A stretch of DNA of 64,000 nt, from the NCBI GenBank assembly GCA_900102115.1, contig FNAW01000005.1, positions 186,001 to 250,000 on the forward strand, read 5' to 3'. A program made the translations under genes and the position numbers. This stretch comes from Blastococcus fimeti (GTDB lineage: Bacteria; Actinomycetota; Actinomycetes; Mycobacteriales; Geodermatophilaceae). Under the pieces are notes generated by a model. The model searched no databases and was not told the origin of the DNA. It saw nothing but the letters and a program-made list of their open reading frames with translations. Shown here piece after piece: positions 15,877 to 23,802 of this stretch (the stretch's first letter is position 1; each line of letters opens with the position of its first letter).

Positions 15877-16290
15877 GTGGGACGCGCGAGCGAGGAGTCC
15901 AACCGCAGGCTGCTGCGGGCGCGGGACGCGATGGATCGCCGGTACGCCGAGCCGCTCGACGTCCCGACCCTCGCGCGGATCGCCTACGTCTCCGAGGCCC
16001 ACTTCATCCGGACCTTCCGCGCGACCTTCGGCGAGACGCCGAACCGCTACCTGCAGCGGCGCCGGGTCGAGCGGGCGATGTTCCTGCTGCGCTCCACCGA
16101 GCGCACCGTCACCGACATCTGCATGAGCGTGGGCTTCTCCAGCCTGGGCACCTTCAGTCGGGTGTTCCGCGACGTCGTGGGGGAGTCGCCGTCGGTGTAC
16201 CGCCGCCGCGGGCCGCTGCCGCCGGCGCCCTCGTGCTTCGCGATGGCCTGGCTGCGACCGAGCAGTTTCGGAGAAGCCGCAGGGGAGTGA
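15877..16290 (+). CDS. AraC family transcriptional regulator (short, DNA-binding domain only)
   Basis: A 137-residue protein made of the two helix-turn-helix motifs of the AraC/XylS family: LARIAYVSEAHFIRTFRATFG and ICMSVGFSSLGTFSRVFRDV, ending in the usual ESPSVYR. There is no effector domain, as in many actinobacterial regulators paired with a glyoxalase-fold protein. It is 20 bases upstream of a VOC protein on the same strand, which is probably its target or sensor partner. The antisense strand carries the run-on frame of the integrase. Confidence 0.85.
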   Translation: MGRASEESNRRLLRARDAMDRRYAEPLDVPTLARIAYVSEAHFIRTFRATFGETPNRYLQRRRVERAMFLLRSTERTVTDICMSVGFSSLGTFSRVFRDVVGESPSVYRRRGPLPPAPSCFAMAWLRPSSFGEAAGE

Positions 16291-18137
16291 GCGCTCCTAG
16301 CGTTCGCGGCATGCTCACCTCGATCACCATCACCCAGATCTACGTCCCCGACCAGGACCAGGCGCTCGACTTCTACGTCGGCAAGCTCGGGTTCGAGGTC
16401 CAGACCGACATGGACTTCGGCCCGATGCGCTGGCTGACGGTCGCGCTGCCGGGTGCGCCCGACCGCGCCGTCCTGCTGGAGAAGCCCGGACCGCCCTCGA
16501 TGAGCGAGGAGACCGCCGCCGAGGTGCGGGCCGCGATCAGCAAGGGCGTCGCCGGCGGCCACCTCTTCTTCGCCTGCGACGACGCCTACAAGACGCACGC
16601 CGAGCTCAAGGCCAAGGGCGTGGAGATCACCGAGGAGCCGGTCGACCAGCCCTACGGCATCGACTTCGGCCTGCGCGACCCGTTCGGCAACCACATCCGG
16701 ATCGCGCAGATGAAGGGCGCCTGAGCCCGCGGTGCGGGTCGCCCGCTGGTCGGTGCCGCGCCGCCACCCCTGCGCGGGCGCACGTCGTCTGCCCTGTACA
16801 GTTACCTCCGGCTCGGGCGCACCACTCCGGGCCGGTACGGGGCTGTGGCGCAGCTGGTAGCGCACCACACTGGCAGTGTGGGGGTCAGGGGTTCGAGTCC
16901 CCTCAGCTCCACCCCGATGACCAGGCCGTTCCCCTTCTGGGGAGCGGCCTGAGTCGTCTCTGGTTGCAGTTGTGGTTGCAGTTTGCCCACCCTTGCCTGG
17001 CAGCAGCAGGGCGCTCATCCGGTCTGCCGCCTCGCGAGCGAGCGCCGGCATGACATGGCTGTAGACGTCCATCGTGGTGCGCATCTGGCTGTGGCCGAGC
17101 AGCTCCATGACGACCCTCGGGTGCACGTTCTCGCTCAGCAGCAGGGTGGCGGCGGTGTGCCGGCCGTCGTGCAGGCGCACGTGGCGGACGCCGGCGGCCT
17201 CCAGCAGGCGCGTCCAGTCGTCGTAGTCGGTCTTCTTGTCGATCGGCCGCCCGTTGGCCTGCGCGAAGATCAGGTCCTCGTCGTGCCACTCGGAGCTGGC
17301 CAGCATCCGCTCGCCGAGCTGGCGGGCCCTGTGCTCGTGCAGGGCAGCGACGAGCGGCAGCGGGAGAGCGAGGGTGCGCTGGCTGCGGCGGGTCTTGGGC
17401 TCCTCGTAGATGAGTCCGCCGCCCCGGACGCGGTGGATGCTGCGCCGCACGGTCAGCGTGTTGTTGAGCAGGTCGACGTCCTTCCACTGCAGCGCCAGGG
17501 CCTCGGACTGCCGTAGGCCGAGGGCGAGGGCGACGGTCCAGCGGGCGGAGTTGCGGACGTGTGCGGCGGCGCCCAGGACGGCGCGCGCCTCGTCGAGGTC
17601 GAGGGCGGTGGCGATGTCGCTCGGGCGCTGAGCGGGTGGGTCGACGAGGGCGGCGACGTTGCGGGGGATGTGGCCGCGCTGCATCGCGACGGTGAGCGCC
17701 CGGGACAGGATGCGGTGATGGCGCAGCACGGTGGCGGGGGAGTAGCCGGCGTCGAGGAGCGCGGTGTAGAGCTGGTCGAGGTGCTCGGGGCGCAGCCGGT
17801 CGAGGCGGTGCCGGCCGAGTCCGGGGATCAGGTGCTTGCGGACGGCGGACTCGTAGCTCTCCAGCGTCCGCTGCCGCACCCGGCGCGGGGCGATGGTGGT
17901 GAGCCAGTGCTCGAGCCACTCGGCGACGGTCGGTGTGGAGACGGCGCTGAGGGTGCCCGCGTCGCGCTTGCGTTCCAGGTCGCGGACCTTCGCGACCACT
18001 ACGGCCCGGGTCTTGCCGGTGACGTGCCGGCGGTCGGGCTTGCCGCTGAGGGTGAAGCCGACGGAGACGTAGCCGTGCCACCGCCCATCGGCGTCCTGGT
18101 AGATCGTCGACTCACCGTTCGACGCGCGTGTGGCCAT
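16047..18137 (-). CDS. site-specific tyrosine recombinase (integrase) of the tRNA-Ala element; frame runs through attL
   Basis: The catalytic set of a phage-type integrase is complete: Arg209 (ALGLRQSE), Lys248, His323 and Arg326 (LHDGRH), His349 (LLGHS) and Tyr359 (MDVYSH). An N-terminal AP2-like arm-binding part (about 1-60) and a SAM-like core-binding part (about 68-160) precede them. It cuts and joins the 45-bp core in tRNA-Ala. In the integrated state the frame has no stop at its natural end: it reads antisense through the tRNA and the VOC gene and stops in the AraC gene (696 codons). If the element were excised, the joined end would give three new codons and a TGA, a 425-residue protein. 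The real conserved part ends near 16915. Confidence 0.85.
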   Translation of the reverse strand: MATRASNGESTIYQDADGRWHGYVSVGFTLSGKPDRRHVTGKTRAVVVAKVRDLERKRDAGTLSAVSTPTVAEWLEHWLTTIAPRRVRQRTLESYESAVRKHLIPGLGRHRLDRLRPEHLDQLYTALLDAGYSPATVLRHHRILSRALTVAMQRGHIPRNVAALVDPPAQRPSDIATALDLDEARAVLGAAAHVRNSARWTVALALGLRQSEALALQWKDVDLLNNTLTVRRSIHRVRGGGLIYEEPKTRRSQRTLALPLPLVAALHEHRARQLGERMLASSEWHDEDLIFAQANGRPIDKKTDYDDWTRLLEAAGVRHVRLHDGRHTAATLLLSENVHPRVVMELLGHSQMRTTMDVYSHVMPALAREAADRMSALLLPGKGGQTATTTATRDDSGRSPEGERPGHRGGAEGTRTPDPHTASVVRYQLRHSPVPARSGAPEPEVTVQGRRRAPAQGWRRGTDQRATRTAGSGALHLRDPDVVAERVAQAEVDAVGLVDRLLGDLHALGLELGVRLVGVVAGEEEVAAGDALADRGPHLGGGLLAHRGRSGLLQQDGAVGRTRQRDRQPAHRAEVHVGLDLEPELADVEVERLVLVGDVDLGDGDRGEHAANARSAHSPAASPKLLGRSQAIAKHEGAGGSGPRRRYTDGDSPTTSRNTRLKVPRLEKPTLMQMSVTVRSVERSRNIARSTRRRCR
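16311..16724 (+). CDS. VOC family protein (glyoxalase/dioxygenase fold)
   Basis: A 137-residue vicinal-oxygen-chelate protein with the typical opening (VPDQDQALDFYVGKLGFEV) and closing (YGIDFGLRDPFGNHIRI) patterns, each contributing possible metal ligands. The family includes glyoxalases, dioxygenases and antibiotic-binding proteins; the substrate cannot be told. It is co-directional with the AraC regulator just upstream. Confidence 0.88.
   Translation: MLTSITITQIYVPDQDQALDFYVGKLGFEVQTDMDFGPMRWLTVALPGAPDRAVLLEKPGPPSMSEETAAEVRAAISKGVAGGHLFFACDDAYKTHAELKAKGVEITEEPVDQPYGIDFGLRDPFGNHIRIAQMKGA
16839..16911 (+). tRNA. tRNA-Ala (anticodon GGC)
   Basis: A full cloverleaf is present: a seven-pair acceptor stem GGGGCTG/CAGCTCC with one G-U pair, a D arm GCGC-AGCTGGTA-GCGC, an anticodon stem CCACA/TGTGG with loop CTGGCAG (anticodon GGC, reads GCC), and a T arm AGGGG-TTCGAGT-CCCCT. 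CCA is not fully encoded. The 3' half from 16870 is the attachment core of the element and is duplicated at 29017-29061, so the working tRNA now has a 3' end supplied at the junction. Confidence 0.95.
16870..16914 (+). repeat. attL core, 45-bp direct repeat
   Basis: Identical over 45 bases to 29017-29061. It covers the tRNA-Ala anticodon loop, T arm, acceptor 3' side and three bases beyond. Confidence 0.93.
16923..16950 (+). terminator. tRNA-type terminator hairpin on the element side
   Basis: Arms of 12 pairs (16923-16934 and 16939-16950, one G-T pair) and a TTCT loop are followed by GAGTCGT. A sister hairpin with the same base sequence at its foot and the same GAGTCGT tail follows attR at 29071-29098, so the element seems to carry its own copy of the tRNA terminator. 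Confidence 0.6.
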
Positions 18138-18211
18138 CCGCTACCCCTCGGCGCCCTTCCGGAGGACCAGTTTCGCCGAGCACCCGGTCAAGCGGCGGGC
18201 GTGCTGTGGAT

Positions 18212-18454
18212 TCACGCGGCGTCCGGCGAAGGCTGTGGACGAGACGGGAGAGCCTGGAGCCGGCGCACGTACTGCTCGACCTCCGCCTGGGAGATCCGGC
18301 AGCTGCGGCCGATGTGTACCGCACGCAGCTCCCCGCTCTTCATGAGCGCGTACACCGTCGTGCGGCCGATGCGGAGGACTCGCGCGGCCTCTTCGGGCGT
18401 GAGGAGGAGCCGATCGCCGGCCATGACGTCCCGAAACGGTTGCGGATCACCCAT
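18212..18454 (-). CDS. helix-turn-helix protein, Xis-like
   Basis: An 80-residue protein with the MerR-like winged helix of the excisionase/HTH_17 family (LTPEEAARVLRIGRTTVYALMKSGELRAVHIGR, then ISQAEVEQYV). Small proteins like this lie beside integrases and act as recombination directionality factors or local regulators. The ATG at 18454 has GGGAG eight bases upstream. It is 74 bases upstream of the integrase and on the same strand, so the two are probably co-transcribed. Confidence 0.8.
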   Translation of the reverse strand: MGDPQPFRDVMAGDRLLLTPEEAARVLRIGRTTVYALMKSGELRAVHIGRSCRISQAEVEQYVRRLQALPSRPQPSPDAA

Positions 18455-18630
18455 GTCGACATCTCCCGGATCAGTGGCGTCGCTGCTTCAAGGCTGCTGT
18501 ACGACGGTGAGGGAGCGGCCTCCCGAACATCTCCTGTTCCCCTCCCGTGGCGCGCATCGAGCGGTGACCGCTGCCGACTGGAGGACGCGAGCACATGCCC
18601 CTCGTTGCTGCAGAACTCCTGAAGCATCGG

Positions 18631-19116
18631 TCAGTGCGAGTGGGGAGCCCCGGTGAAGTGGGCGCGTCTCCTGTAGCTCTCCAGTACGGGCTGGAGTGCC
18701 CGCGCCAGGGCGGCCAGGTCGCGGTCGTAGATCCGCCTGTCGTCAAGCTGGCCGACGAGCTCGCCGAGCAGTCTGGGCCAGTCGCGGCGGGTGGGCACGA
18801 GTGGGACCTGGACCTCGACGCGCCGCTCGACGACCTCCACCGCGGACAGCCCCGAGGCCGCGGCTCGGGTCTGCTCCCAGGCGCGGTGCCGGCAGGTAGC
18901 CGAGCACCACTTCGGGATCGGCCCCCGGCTCCGCGGGGTGATCGCCCCGCCGCACCAACTGCACGCCGTCGCCGCGGTCCTCCCCTCGCGACCGTGCACT
19001 TCCGCTGCGGCCGGGTCCGCGCGGGCCTTGGGAGTCGTCCGCTGGGATTGCTGACGCCGTTGCCGCTCGCGCTCCCGCCGACGGGCTTGGTACTCGGAGC
19101 TACCGCTGGTTTTCAT
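18631..19116 (-). CDS. zinc-finger protein of unknown function, mobile-element associated
   Basis: A 161-residue protein. A basic, Arg/Gln-rich N-terminus (EYQARRRERERQRRQQ) is followed by a four-Cys zinc knuckle (CSWCGG ... KWCSATCRHRAWEQ, about residues 52-80) and a C-terminal helical part with no known motif. The knuckle resembles those in small actinobacterial mobile-element proteins and in CGNR-like folds that bind nucleic acid. I chose the ATG at 19116; the frame is open to 19233. Function unknown. Confidence 0.6.
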   Translation of the reverse strand: MKTSGSSEYQARRRERERQRRQQSQRTTPKARADPAAAEVHGREGRTAATACSWCGGAITPRSRGPIPKWCSATCRHRAWEQTRAAASGLSAVEVVERRVEVQVPLVPTRRDWPRLLGELVGQLDDRRIYDRDLAALARALQPVLESYRRRAHFTGAPHSH

Positions 19117-19267
19117 GCCGTCAAGCCTCCGGAGGAGTCTCCGGAAACCCGTCACCCCGATTCGGCAGACGGCAGGTGCATGAGGTGTGTCCCTGTGGAT
19201 CTTGTGCTCCTGCAGCAAGGATGGCGCAGCCATCGGTCACGCCTCGAAGTCGACGGGTCAGGATCCG

Positions 19268-19861
19268 ATGGGTGTCCCCTTAAAGGAACCGGCCTTCGGA
19301 CGACTCGAGGCCGCTGGCAACCTTCCACACGTGCCTATCAACGTGCCGACCGTGCTCGCTAGTGCGCTGCTAGCCGCCCTCGTCGCGGTGGTGACGGCGA
19401 GCGCCGTTGCTCGACGTAAGGCCAGCGCCGACCGGGACGTGGCCGCCCGCGTGGCGATCCGTGCCGCCGTGCGGCCCATCCGGCGGGAGGTTGCCCAATG
19501 GGTCCGCGAGGGGCTCTACGAGCGTGATCCTGACGCTCCCTCCGCATCGGATGCCGAGGCCGTGTCGGCCGTCCTCGAGTCGCTGCCGGATCTGCCGGCA
19601 TGGCGACGGTGGGCGGTCCGGCGACGGCTTCGCCATCTCTTCGGTTCCTTCTGGGTGTCGCACCTCGAGCTGTTCCCCCACGACGCGGCCGACCCGATGA
19701 ACAGCTTGATCCGGGCCACCGCCCGCGAACACCGGGCCGGCGGGGAGGGGCAGTTGCTCACGGCGGGCCTTGTTCACCGGACCCTCTCGCCCAACGAGAT
19801 CGACGACCGGAAGGGACGGCAACTCGATCGCCAACTACGACGGCTTGAGGCCGGTAGGTGA
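19268..19861 (+). CDS. hypothetical protein with one N-terminal membrane segment
   Basis: A protein of about 197 residues. One hydrophobic segment (VLASALLAALVAVVTASAVA) is followed by a charged cytoplasmic part, with Trp-rich helices in the middle and many Arg residues at the end. The ATG at 19268 has AGGA four bases upstream; a GTG at 19331 directly before the membrane segment is a good alternative. It ends 25 bases before the HNH gene on the same strand. No family recognised. Confidence 0.55.
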   Translation: MGVPLKEPAFGRLEAAGNLPHVPINVPTVLASALLAALVAVVTASAVARRKASADRDVAARVAIRAAVRPIRREVAQWVREGLYERDPDAPSASDAEAVSAVLESLPDLPAWRRWAVRRRLRHLFGSFWVSHLELFPHDAADPMNSLIRATAREHRAGGEGQLLTAGLVHRTLSPNEIDDRKGRQLDRQLRRLEAGR

Positions 19862-19886
19862 CTGGCGCGTCACGTGCAGTCTGCTC

Positions 19887-20762
19887 ATGCCTCGATCCGT
19901 CAGTGCCTCGGATTACGGTCCGCGTGTGGTGACGTGCGACATCAGCGGGTGCGAGAAGCCTCGCCGTAAGCGCGAGTGGTGCGAGATGCACTACTCGAGG
20001 TGGAAGGTGCACGGCACACCGCACGGTCCAGCGCGTGTGCAGCAGACCCAGGTCTGCGAGGTGGATCACTGCAACGTCGCTCCTCTGGCCAAGAACCTCT
20101 GCCGCCGCCACTACACCGCCGCACGTCGCCCCCCGAGAAAGGAACAACCGCCCCGGCCCGTGATCGCATGCGCAATAGACGAGTGCACCAAGGCAGCGAA
20201 AGTCCGCGGGTGGTGCGGCGCCCATTACCAGCGCTGGCGCCGTTTCGGTCATCCCGCTTTCCACCCACCGGCACCGGAGCGGGTGTGCTCCGTCCGCGAC
20301 TGCCGCGCGGTGCCCAACGCTCGCGGCTGGTGCAGCGCCCACTACTACCGGTGGATGACGTACGGGGATCCGCTTGTCAGCCGTAACGCCCCTCGGCGGC
20401 TTCTAAAAGAGCGTCAGCCCTTCCCGCCCCGTCCCTGCATTGTCTGCGGTCGCTCGTTCGACCCCGGATTCTCGGCGGCGCGAAAGTACTGCGGGAAGCT
20501 GTGCAAGCCCAGCGGGCGCATCGCGGGCAGCGTCAACAAGCGGACGTGGGTCGAGCGTCTCGGCGCCGAAGACGGCTGGTCGTGCTGGCTTTGCGACTCG
20601 TCGATCGACCCGGCCCTGTACTGGCCCGATCCCCGTGCCGGGTCCGTTGATCATGTGGTACCGGTGACCAGAGGCGGCACGGACGAACGCTCGAACTTGC
20701 GGCTGGCGCACCTTCACTGCAACACGGCCCGCCGGGACAAGCCCGGGCCGAGCGACGGATAA
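19887..20762 (+). CDS. HNH endonuclease with four tandem zinc-knuckle repeats
   Basis: A 291-residue protein. Four repeats of the form C-x4-C-x8-C-x2-HY (third Cys in WC or LC), starting near residues 17, 52, 93 and 131, resemble small zinc-binding DNA-contact units; repeats 1, 3 and 4 carry the RW and G-x-P ending and repeat 2 is degenerate. Two more Cys pairs (CIVCGRSF, YCGKLCK) follow, and the C-terminus is an HNH nuclease: CWLCDSSID, then VDHVVPVTRGGTDERSNLRL and HCNTARRDK. The nuclease motifs are intact, so it should cut DNA in the cytoplasm. It may be a homing-type, restriction-type or mobilisation nuclease; no partner methylase is seen. Confidence 0.82.
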   Translation: MPRSVSASDYGPRVVTCDISGCEKPRRKREWCEMHYSRWKVHGTPHGPARVQQTQVCEVDHCNVAPLAKNLCRRHYTAARRPPRKEQPPRPVIACAIDECTKAAKVRGWCGAHYQRWRRFGHPAFHPPAPERVCSVRDCRAVPNARGWCSAHYYRWMTYGDPLVSRNAPRRLLKERQPFPPRPCIVCGRSFDPGFSAARKYCGKLCKPSGRIAGSVNKRTWVERLGAEDGWSCWLCDSSIDPALYWPDPRAGSVDHVVPVTRGGTDERSNLRLAHLHCNTARRDKPGPSDG

Positions 20763-21359
20763 CCCTCAGCCTTGGCGGCGACCATCTACTCGTAACACCC
20801 TGCCGACCGCCGGGCGGGTGCGCAGCCATCGGGCCCGACGACGTGGCGCCCCCCGGAGAGCGCGGACGCCGGGAAGGCCGGTCGGCCGGCGAGGACATCG
20901 CGGACGCCGGTCGATTGGGCCGAGGTGGGAGGCGGGGTGGACCGTTCGCGTCGCGCTCGATGTTGGCCGCCACGGTCGACGAACCACTGCTGCATCAGCA
21001 GGTCGACCGGCCGTCGTGCGTGTCTGTCGTGCGGGTGCTCGGGGGTTCCTTGAGCCGCTTAGTGGGCGGTCAGGCCATCGTTCGAGCGGGCGGCGCGGCA
21101 GCTCGTTATCCGTCGCAACGATTCCCGACACCGCAGATGCAAGACGTGTGTGGCACTTGATCTTGGTCGATCTCCAGTAGCGGTGAGGAGCATGATTGCC
21201 CGGCAGAGCAGAGCACCAGGATCACGTCGCGGCTCCGGTCTAGCGGGTCTCGGAGGTCCTGCGCGAGGTGGAGCGGTGGCCGAAGTGGGCGCCGACGGTG
21301 ACCTCGATTGCGACGTCTGGATGACTGGGTGCCGTCGGGATTTGCGGTCGCGGCGGCGC
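20763..21359. other. 597-base gap without a supported gene
   Basis: Several overlapping frames exist on both strands but they are Arg/Gly-rich products of GC-rich DNA without family motifs. The base composition falls towards the right where the less GC-rich membrane-protein gene begins. No repeat or RNA structure stood out. Confidence 0.5.
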
Positions 21360-22136
21360 TTAAGCCATCCCGCGGGCTAGTGGTGCAACCCTTTCGATCT
21401 TGTACTGGACCAGCCGGTTGGTGAGCACCCAATAGTCGTAGAAGTACTTCTCATACTTTGAGAAGTTTGTCTCGCCTGATCTGCCCAGAAACTCGGCGTC
21501 CTTAAAGATGATCCGGGCGAAGTGGTTCTTTACCTCGTCGAGCAGTGTGATCGCCTCGGCATCGAGATAGGGATAGAACGCTTGTAAATCCCTAAGTGCC
21601 TCAGCCGAACGCTGCATGTCTTGTTCGCCGTACTCCATCCACGTGATGGGTACCGGGCGACCGGTTCGGTCTTTCTTGACTCCGCTTCTCGCTTCGTCGT
21701 TGGGATTCATCTTCGCGCAAGCGCGCGCCAGCGCCTCCCGATCCGGCCGGCCAGGGATGTGATGCTCCTCCGCCACGGCGAAGAGCATGCTCAGGAAGGA
21801 CCAGGCAGCGGCACTATGCATCAAGGGTTCGACGATGCGATAAATGTCGCGCTTGTCTGAGCGCTTCGGCAGGACCACCACCAACAGATTGAATACCCAT
21901 GCCGAGATGTAGGCGAGGCTCAACTCCCAGAGGATGGTGCCCATCTTCTGGCCGCCAGGGAACAGTTGCGGTACATCTGCCAGTACCGTCCTTGCGACGA
22001 TCGTCAGCAAGGATAGGCCCGCCAGAATGTTGATGACGCGCTGTAGTTCGCGGTTGTCATACTCCAGTCGCCACCGCCCCTGTTCGGTGACGTGACCTTC
22101 GTGGTACTTGATTTGCGCACCGCGCGTGATCCTCAC
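21360..22136 (-). CDS. membrane protein of unknown function, third gene of the ImmA/IrrE operon
   Basis: A 258-residue protein with two hydrophobic segments between about residues 32 and 105 (INILAGLSLLTIVART and LSLAYISAWVFNLLVVVLP) and a third near 112-125, then a long soluble C-terminal half rich in aromatic and charged residues. Its ATG overlaps the stop of the XRE-ImmA gene by ATGA, so it is translationally coupled to it. Base composition is lower in GC than the chromosome. It could be a membrane effector activated when the regulator is cleaved or removed, but that is inference. Confidence 0.65.
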   Translation of the reverse strand: MRITRGAQIKYHEGHVTEQGRWRLEYDNRELQRVINILAGLSLLTIVARTVLADVPQLFPGGQKMGTILWELSLAYISAWVFNLLVVVLPKRSDKRDIYRIVEPLMHSAAAWSFLSMLFAVAEEHHIPGRPDREALARACAKMNPNDEARSGVKKDRTGRPVPITWMEYGEQDMQRSAEALRDLQAFYPYLDAEAITLLDEVKNHFARIIFKDAEFLGRSGETNFSKYEKYFYDYWVLTNRLVQYKIERVAPLARGMA

Positions 22137-23194
22137 GCGTGCACTACGCGAAGTCCGTGCCGCGGCTTGTGATCGTCATACAAGATCCGATATTCATCTT
22201 CGAACAGACCTACGAGCTCTGCGAGTTCGTGCGCTGAGTACTCATGGTCTTCGCGGTGCACATTCAGGACGGTCGGTACAACCGACGGTTCCTCGCGGTC
22301 GATCTCGACCGGCTCGCTCTTGCGCCACCCAAGTTGGGACATGCGGACCATGAGGCTCTTGTACTTGCCCTCGTCAATCTTCCCGAGATCTCTGGCGGTC
22401 CGGATGAGCGCTGCCATCGATACCCGCCACGCAGCCTTCAATTGTGCGGCCCTCTTCAGATCCATCCCGGTCAGCTGTGATCGGATCTCGGCAGCCGGCA
22501 GCAGGAACTCGGAAGCGAATTCATCCGCTTCCTTCTCGGCTTCTGCACTCGACATTGGCATCGTGTGCATGACCAAATGTCCAAGTTCGTGCGCGAGACT
22601 CCACCGCTCGCGATCCGAAGGCTGGCCATGGTTCAGGATGAAAACAGGCGGTGCATCGCCGGTCAGAGTGCTGATCGCGGATATGCGTGGGGACCCCAGG
22701 TCCAACCGAACCACGATGGCGCCGGCATGTTCAAGCGTTCGGATCATGTTTTTGACAGGACCCATAGGCATAAGCCAGGCGGCGCGCACCGCGCGGGCCA
22801 CCTCGGCTGGGCTGCCCATTTCCTCGACCTCGATGCAGGGAATGCTGAAGCGAGCTTCGACATCGACGGACCGAACAAGTCGAGCGACTCGCATGCGCGT
22901 GAGATTCACGGCGGCGTGGATCTTGCGCAGGGTGGACTGCGTCAGGCTCTGCTGCTTCCTATGGTGGAACGCGGCATTACCGAACCCGTAGACGGGATCA
23001 GTCCAGGACAGGACTTCGCGGGGATAGTGGAGAGCAGTCGCAAGCCGGTCGATGCGCTCGTCATCGAGATCCGTAAGTCCACCCTCTGCTTTCGACAGGG
23101 TGGGCTGGGGGATGCCGCTGGCCTCGGCCAGCGCGCTCTGGGACAGTCCTCGAGATTCCCGCAGCAGGGTGAGCATCTGCGGGTTCACGGTCAC
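22133..23194 (-). CDS. XRE family regulator fused to an ImmA/IrrE metallopeptidase domain
   Basis: A 353-residue protein. Residues 1-60 are an XRE helix-turn-helix (RESRGLSQSALAEASGIPQP). The C-terminal half is a COG2856 zinc peptidase with HELGH at 202-206 and a downstream Glu in EKEADEFASEF as third ligand. This architecture is that of the Rv2515c-type proteins, which occur in toxin-antitoxin-like pairs and in phage or element regulation, where the peptidase cleaves a repressor. It overlaps the genes on both sides by four bases. The active site is complete. Confidence 0.88.
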   Translation of the reverse strand: MTVNPQMLTLLRESRGLSQSALAEASGIPQPTLSKAEGGLTDLDDERIDRLATALHYPREVLSWTDPVYGFGNAAFHHRKQQSLTQSTLRKIHAAVNLTRMRVARLVRSVDVEARFSIPCIEVEEMGSPAEVARAVRAAWLMPMGPVKNMIRTLEHAGAIVVRLDLGSPRISAISTLTGDAPPVFILNHGQPSDRERWSLAHELGHLVMHTMPMSSAEAEKEADEFASEFLLPAAEIRSQLTGMDLKRAAQLKAAWRVSMAALIRTARDLGKIDEGKYKSLMVRMSQLGWRKSEPVEIDREEPSVVPTVLNVHREDHEYSAHELAELVGLFEDEYRILYDDHKPRHGLRVVHA

Positions 23195-23802
23195 GACCCT
23201 CCCGTCTCGTCCTTCTTGTCGATCTTCTTGACCGTCTTGCTCCGGACCACGGGGCCGTCGTCCAGGGGCAGCTGGTTCACGGGCTCGACGCTGGCGATGT
23301 CGTCATCAAGGTCGATGGCCCACATGACCGACTTGCCCAGCGGGCAGGTGACGGCGAGCCGGATGGGCTCGGAGCCGATCTTGTCGAGGAGGTAGCCGAC
23401 CACCATGTTAGTGACGTCCAGCCCGTCGATGGACACCCACTGATTCTGGAACTCGATCCGCTGCTGCGTGGGGATGCCGCTGGTCTTGAGCTTCTTCGTC
23501 GCGAACTTCTTGAACCGGAGTACCACGATCCGCGGCTGCTTGATCGTCAGGGTCAAGAAGCCCCGCGCCTCGGACACGTGGACGTTGTCGTTGCCGTCAA
23601 ACCTGGCCTTCGCCGCCGCGACGACGTAGTCGTAGACGATGCTCGCCCGGGTCGAGGGCCGGTGGCTCGCGGCCTGCGGGTTGTCCTTGAGGTACTTCTT
23701 CCAGCCCGCCCAGCCTGCTTCCAGACACTCGCGCAGATCACCGAGGTAGCCCGCGAGCGTCTCCCGCGCCTCGTCCTCGGTCATCAGCGGCGTCGTCGTC
23801 AT
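23191..23802 (-). CDS. hypothetical protein, partner of the XRE-ImmA protein
   Basis: A 203-residue soluble protein, first gene of a three-gene operon. The middle part is beta-rich (FLTLTIKQPRIVVLRFKKFA) and the C-terminus is acidic then Lys-rich (KTVKKIDKKDE). No catalytic motif is recognised. Proteins of this size directly upstream of an XRE-COG2856 gene recur in actinobacteria, which suggests a toxin-antitoxin or sensor-regulator pair. An 11-base-spaced direct repeat lies about 40 bases ahead of the start. Confidence 0.65.
   Translation of the reverse strand: MTTTPLMTEDEARETLAGYLGDLRECLEAGWAGWKKYLKDNPQAASHRPSTRASIVYDYVVAAAKARFDGNDNVHVSEARGFLTLTIKQPRIVVLRFKKFATKKLKTSGIPTQQRIEFQNQWVSIDGLDVTNMVVGYLLDKIGSEPIRLAVTCPLGKSVMWAIDLDDDIASVEPVNQLPLDDGPVVRSKTVKKIDKKDETGGS

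Noticed and set aside
16802..16990. Small minus-strand frame across the tRNA
   Set aside because: It is the well-known false protein made by reading a tRNA gene in antisense (ELRGLEPLTPTLPVW).
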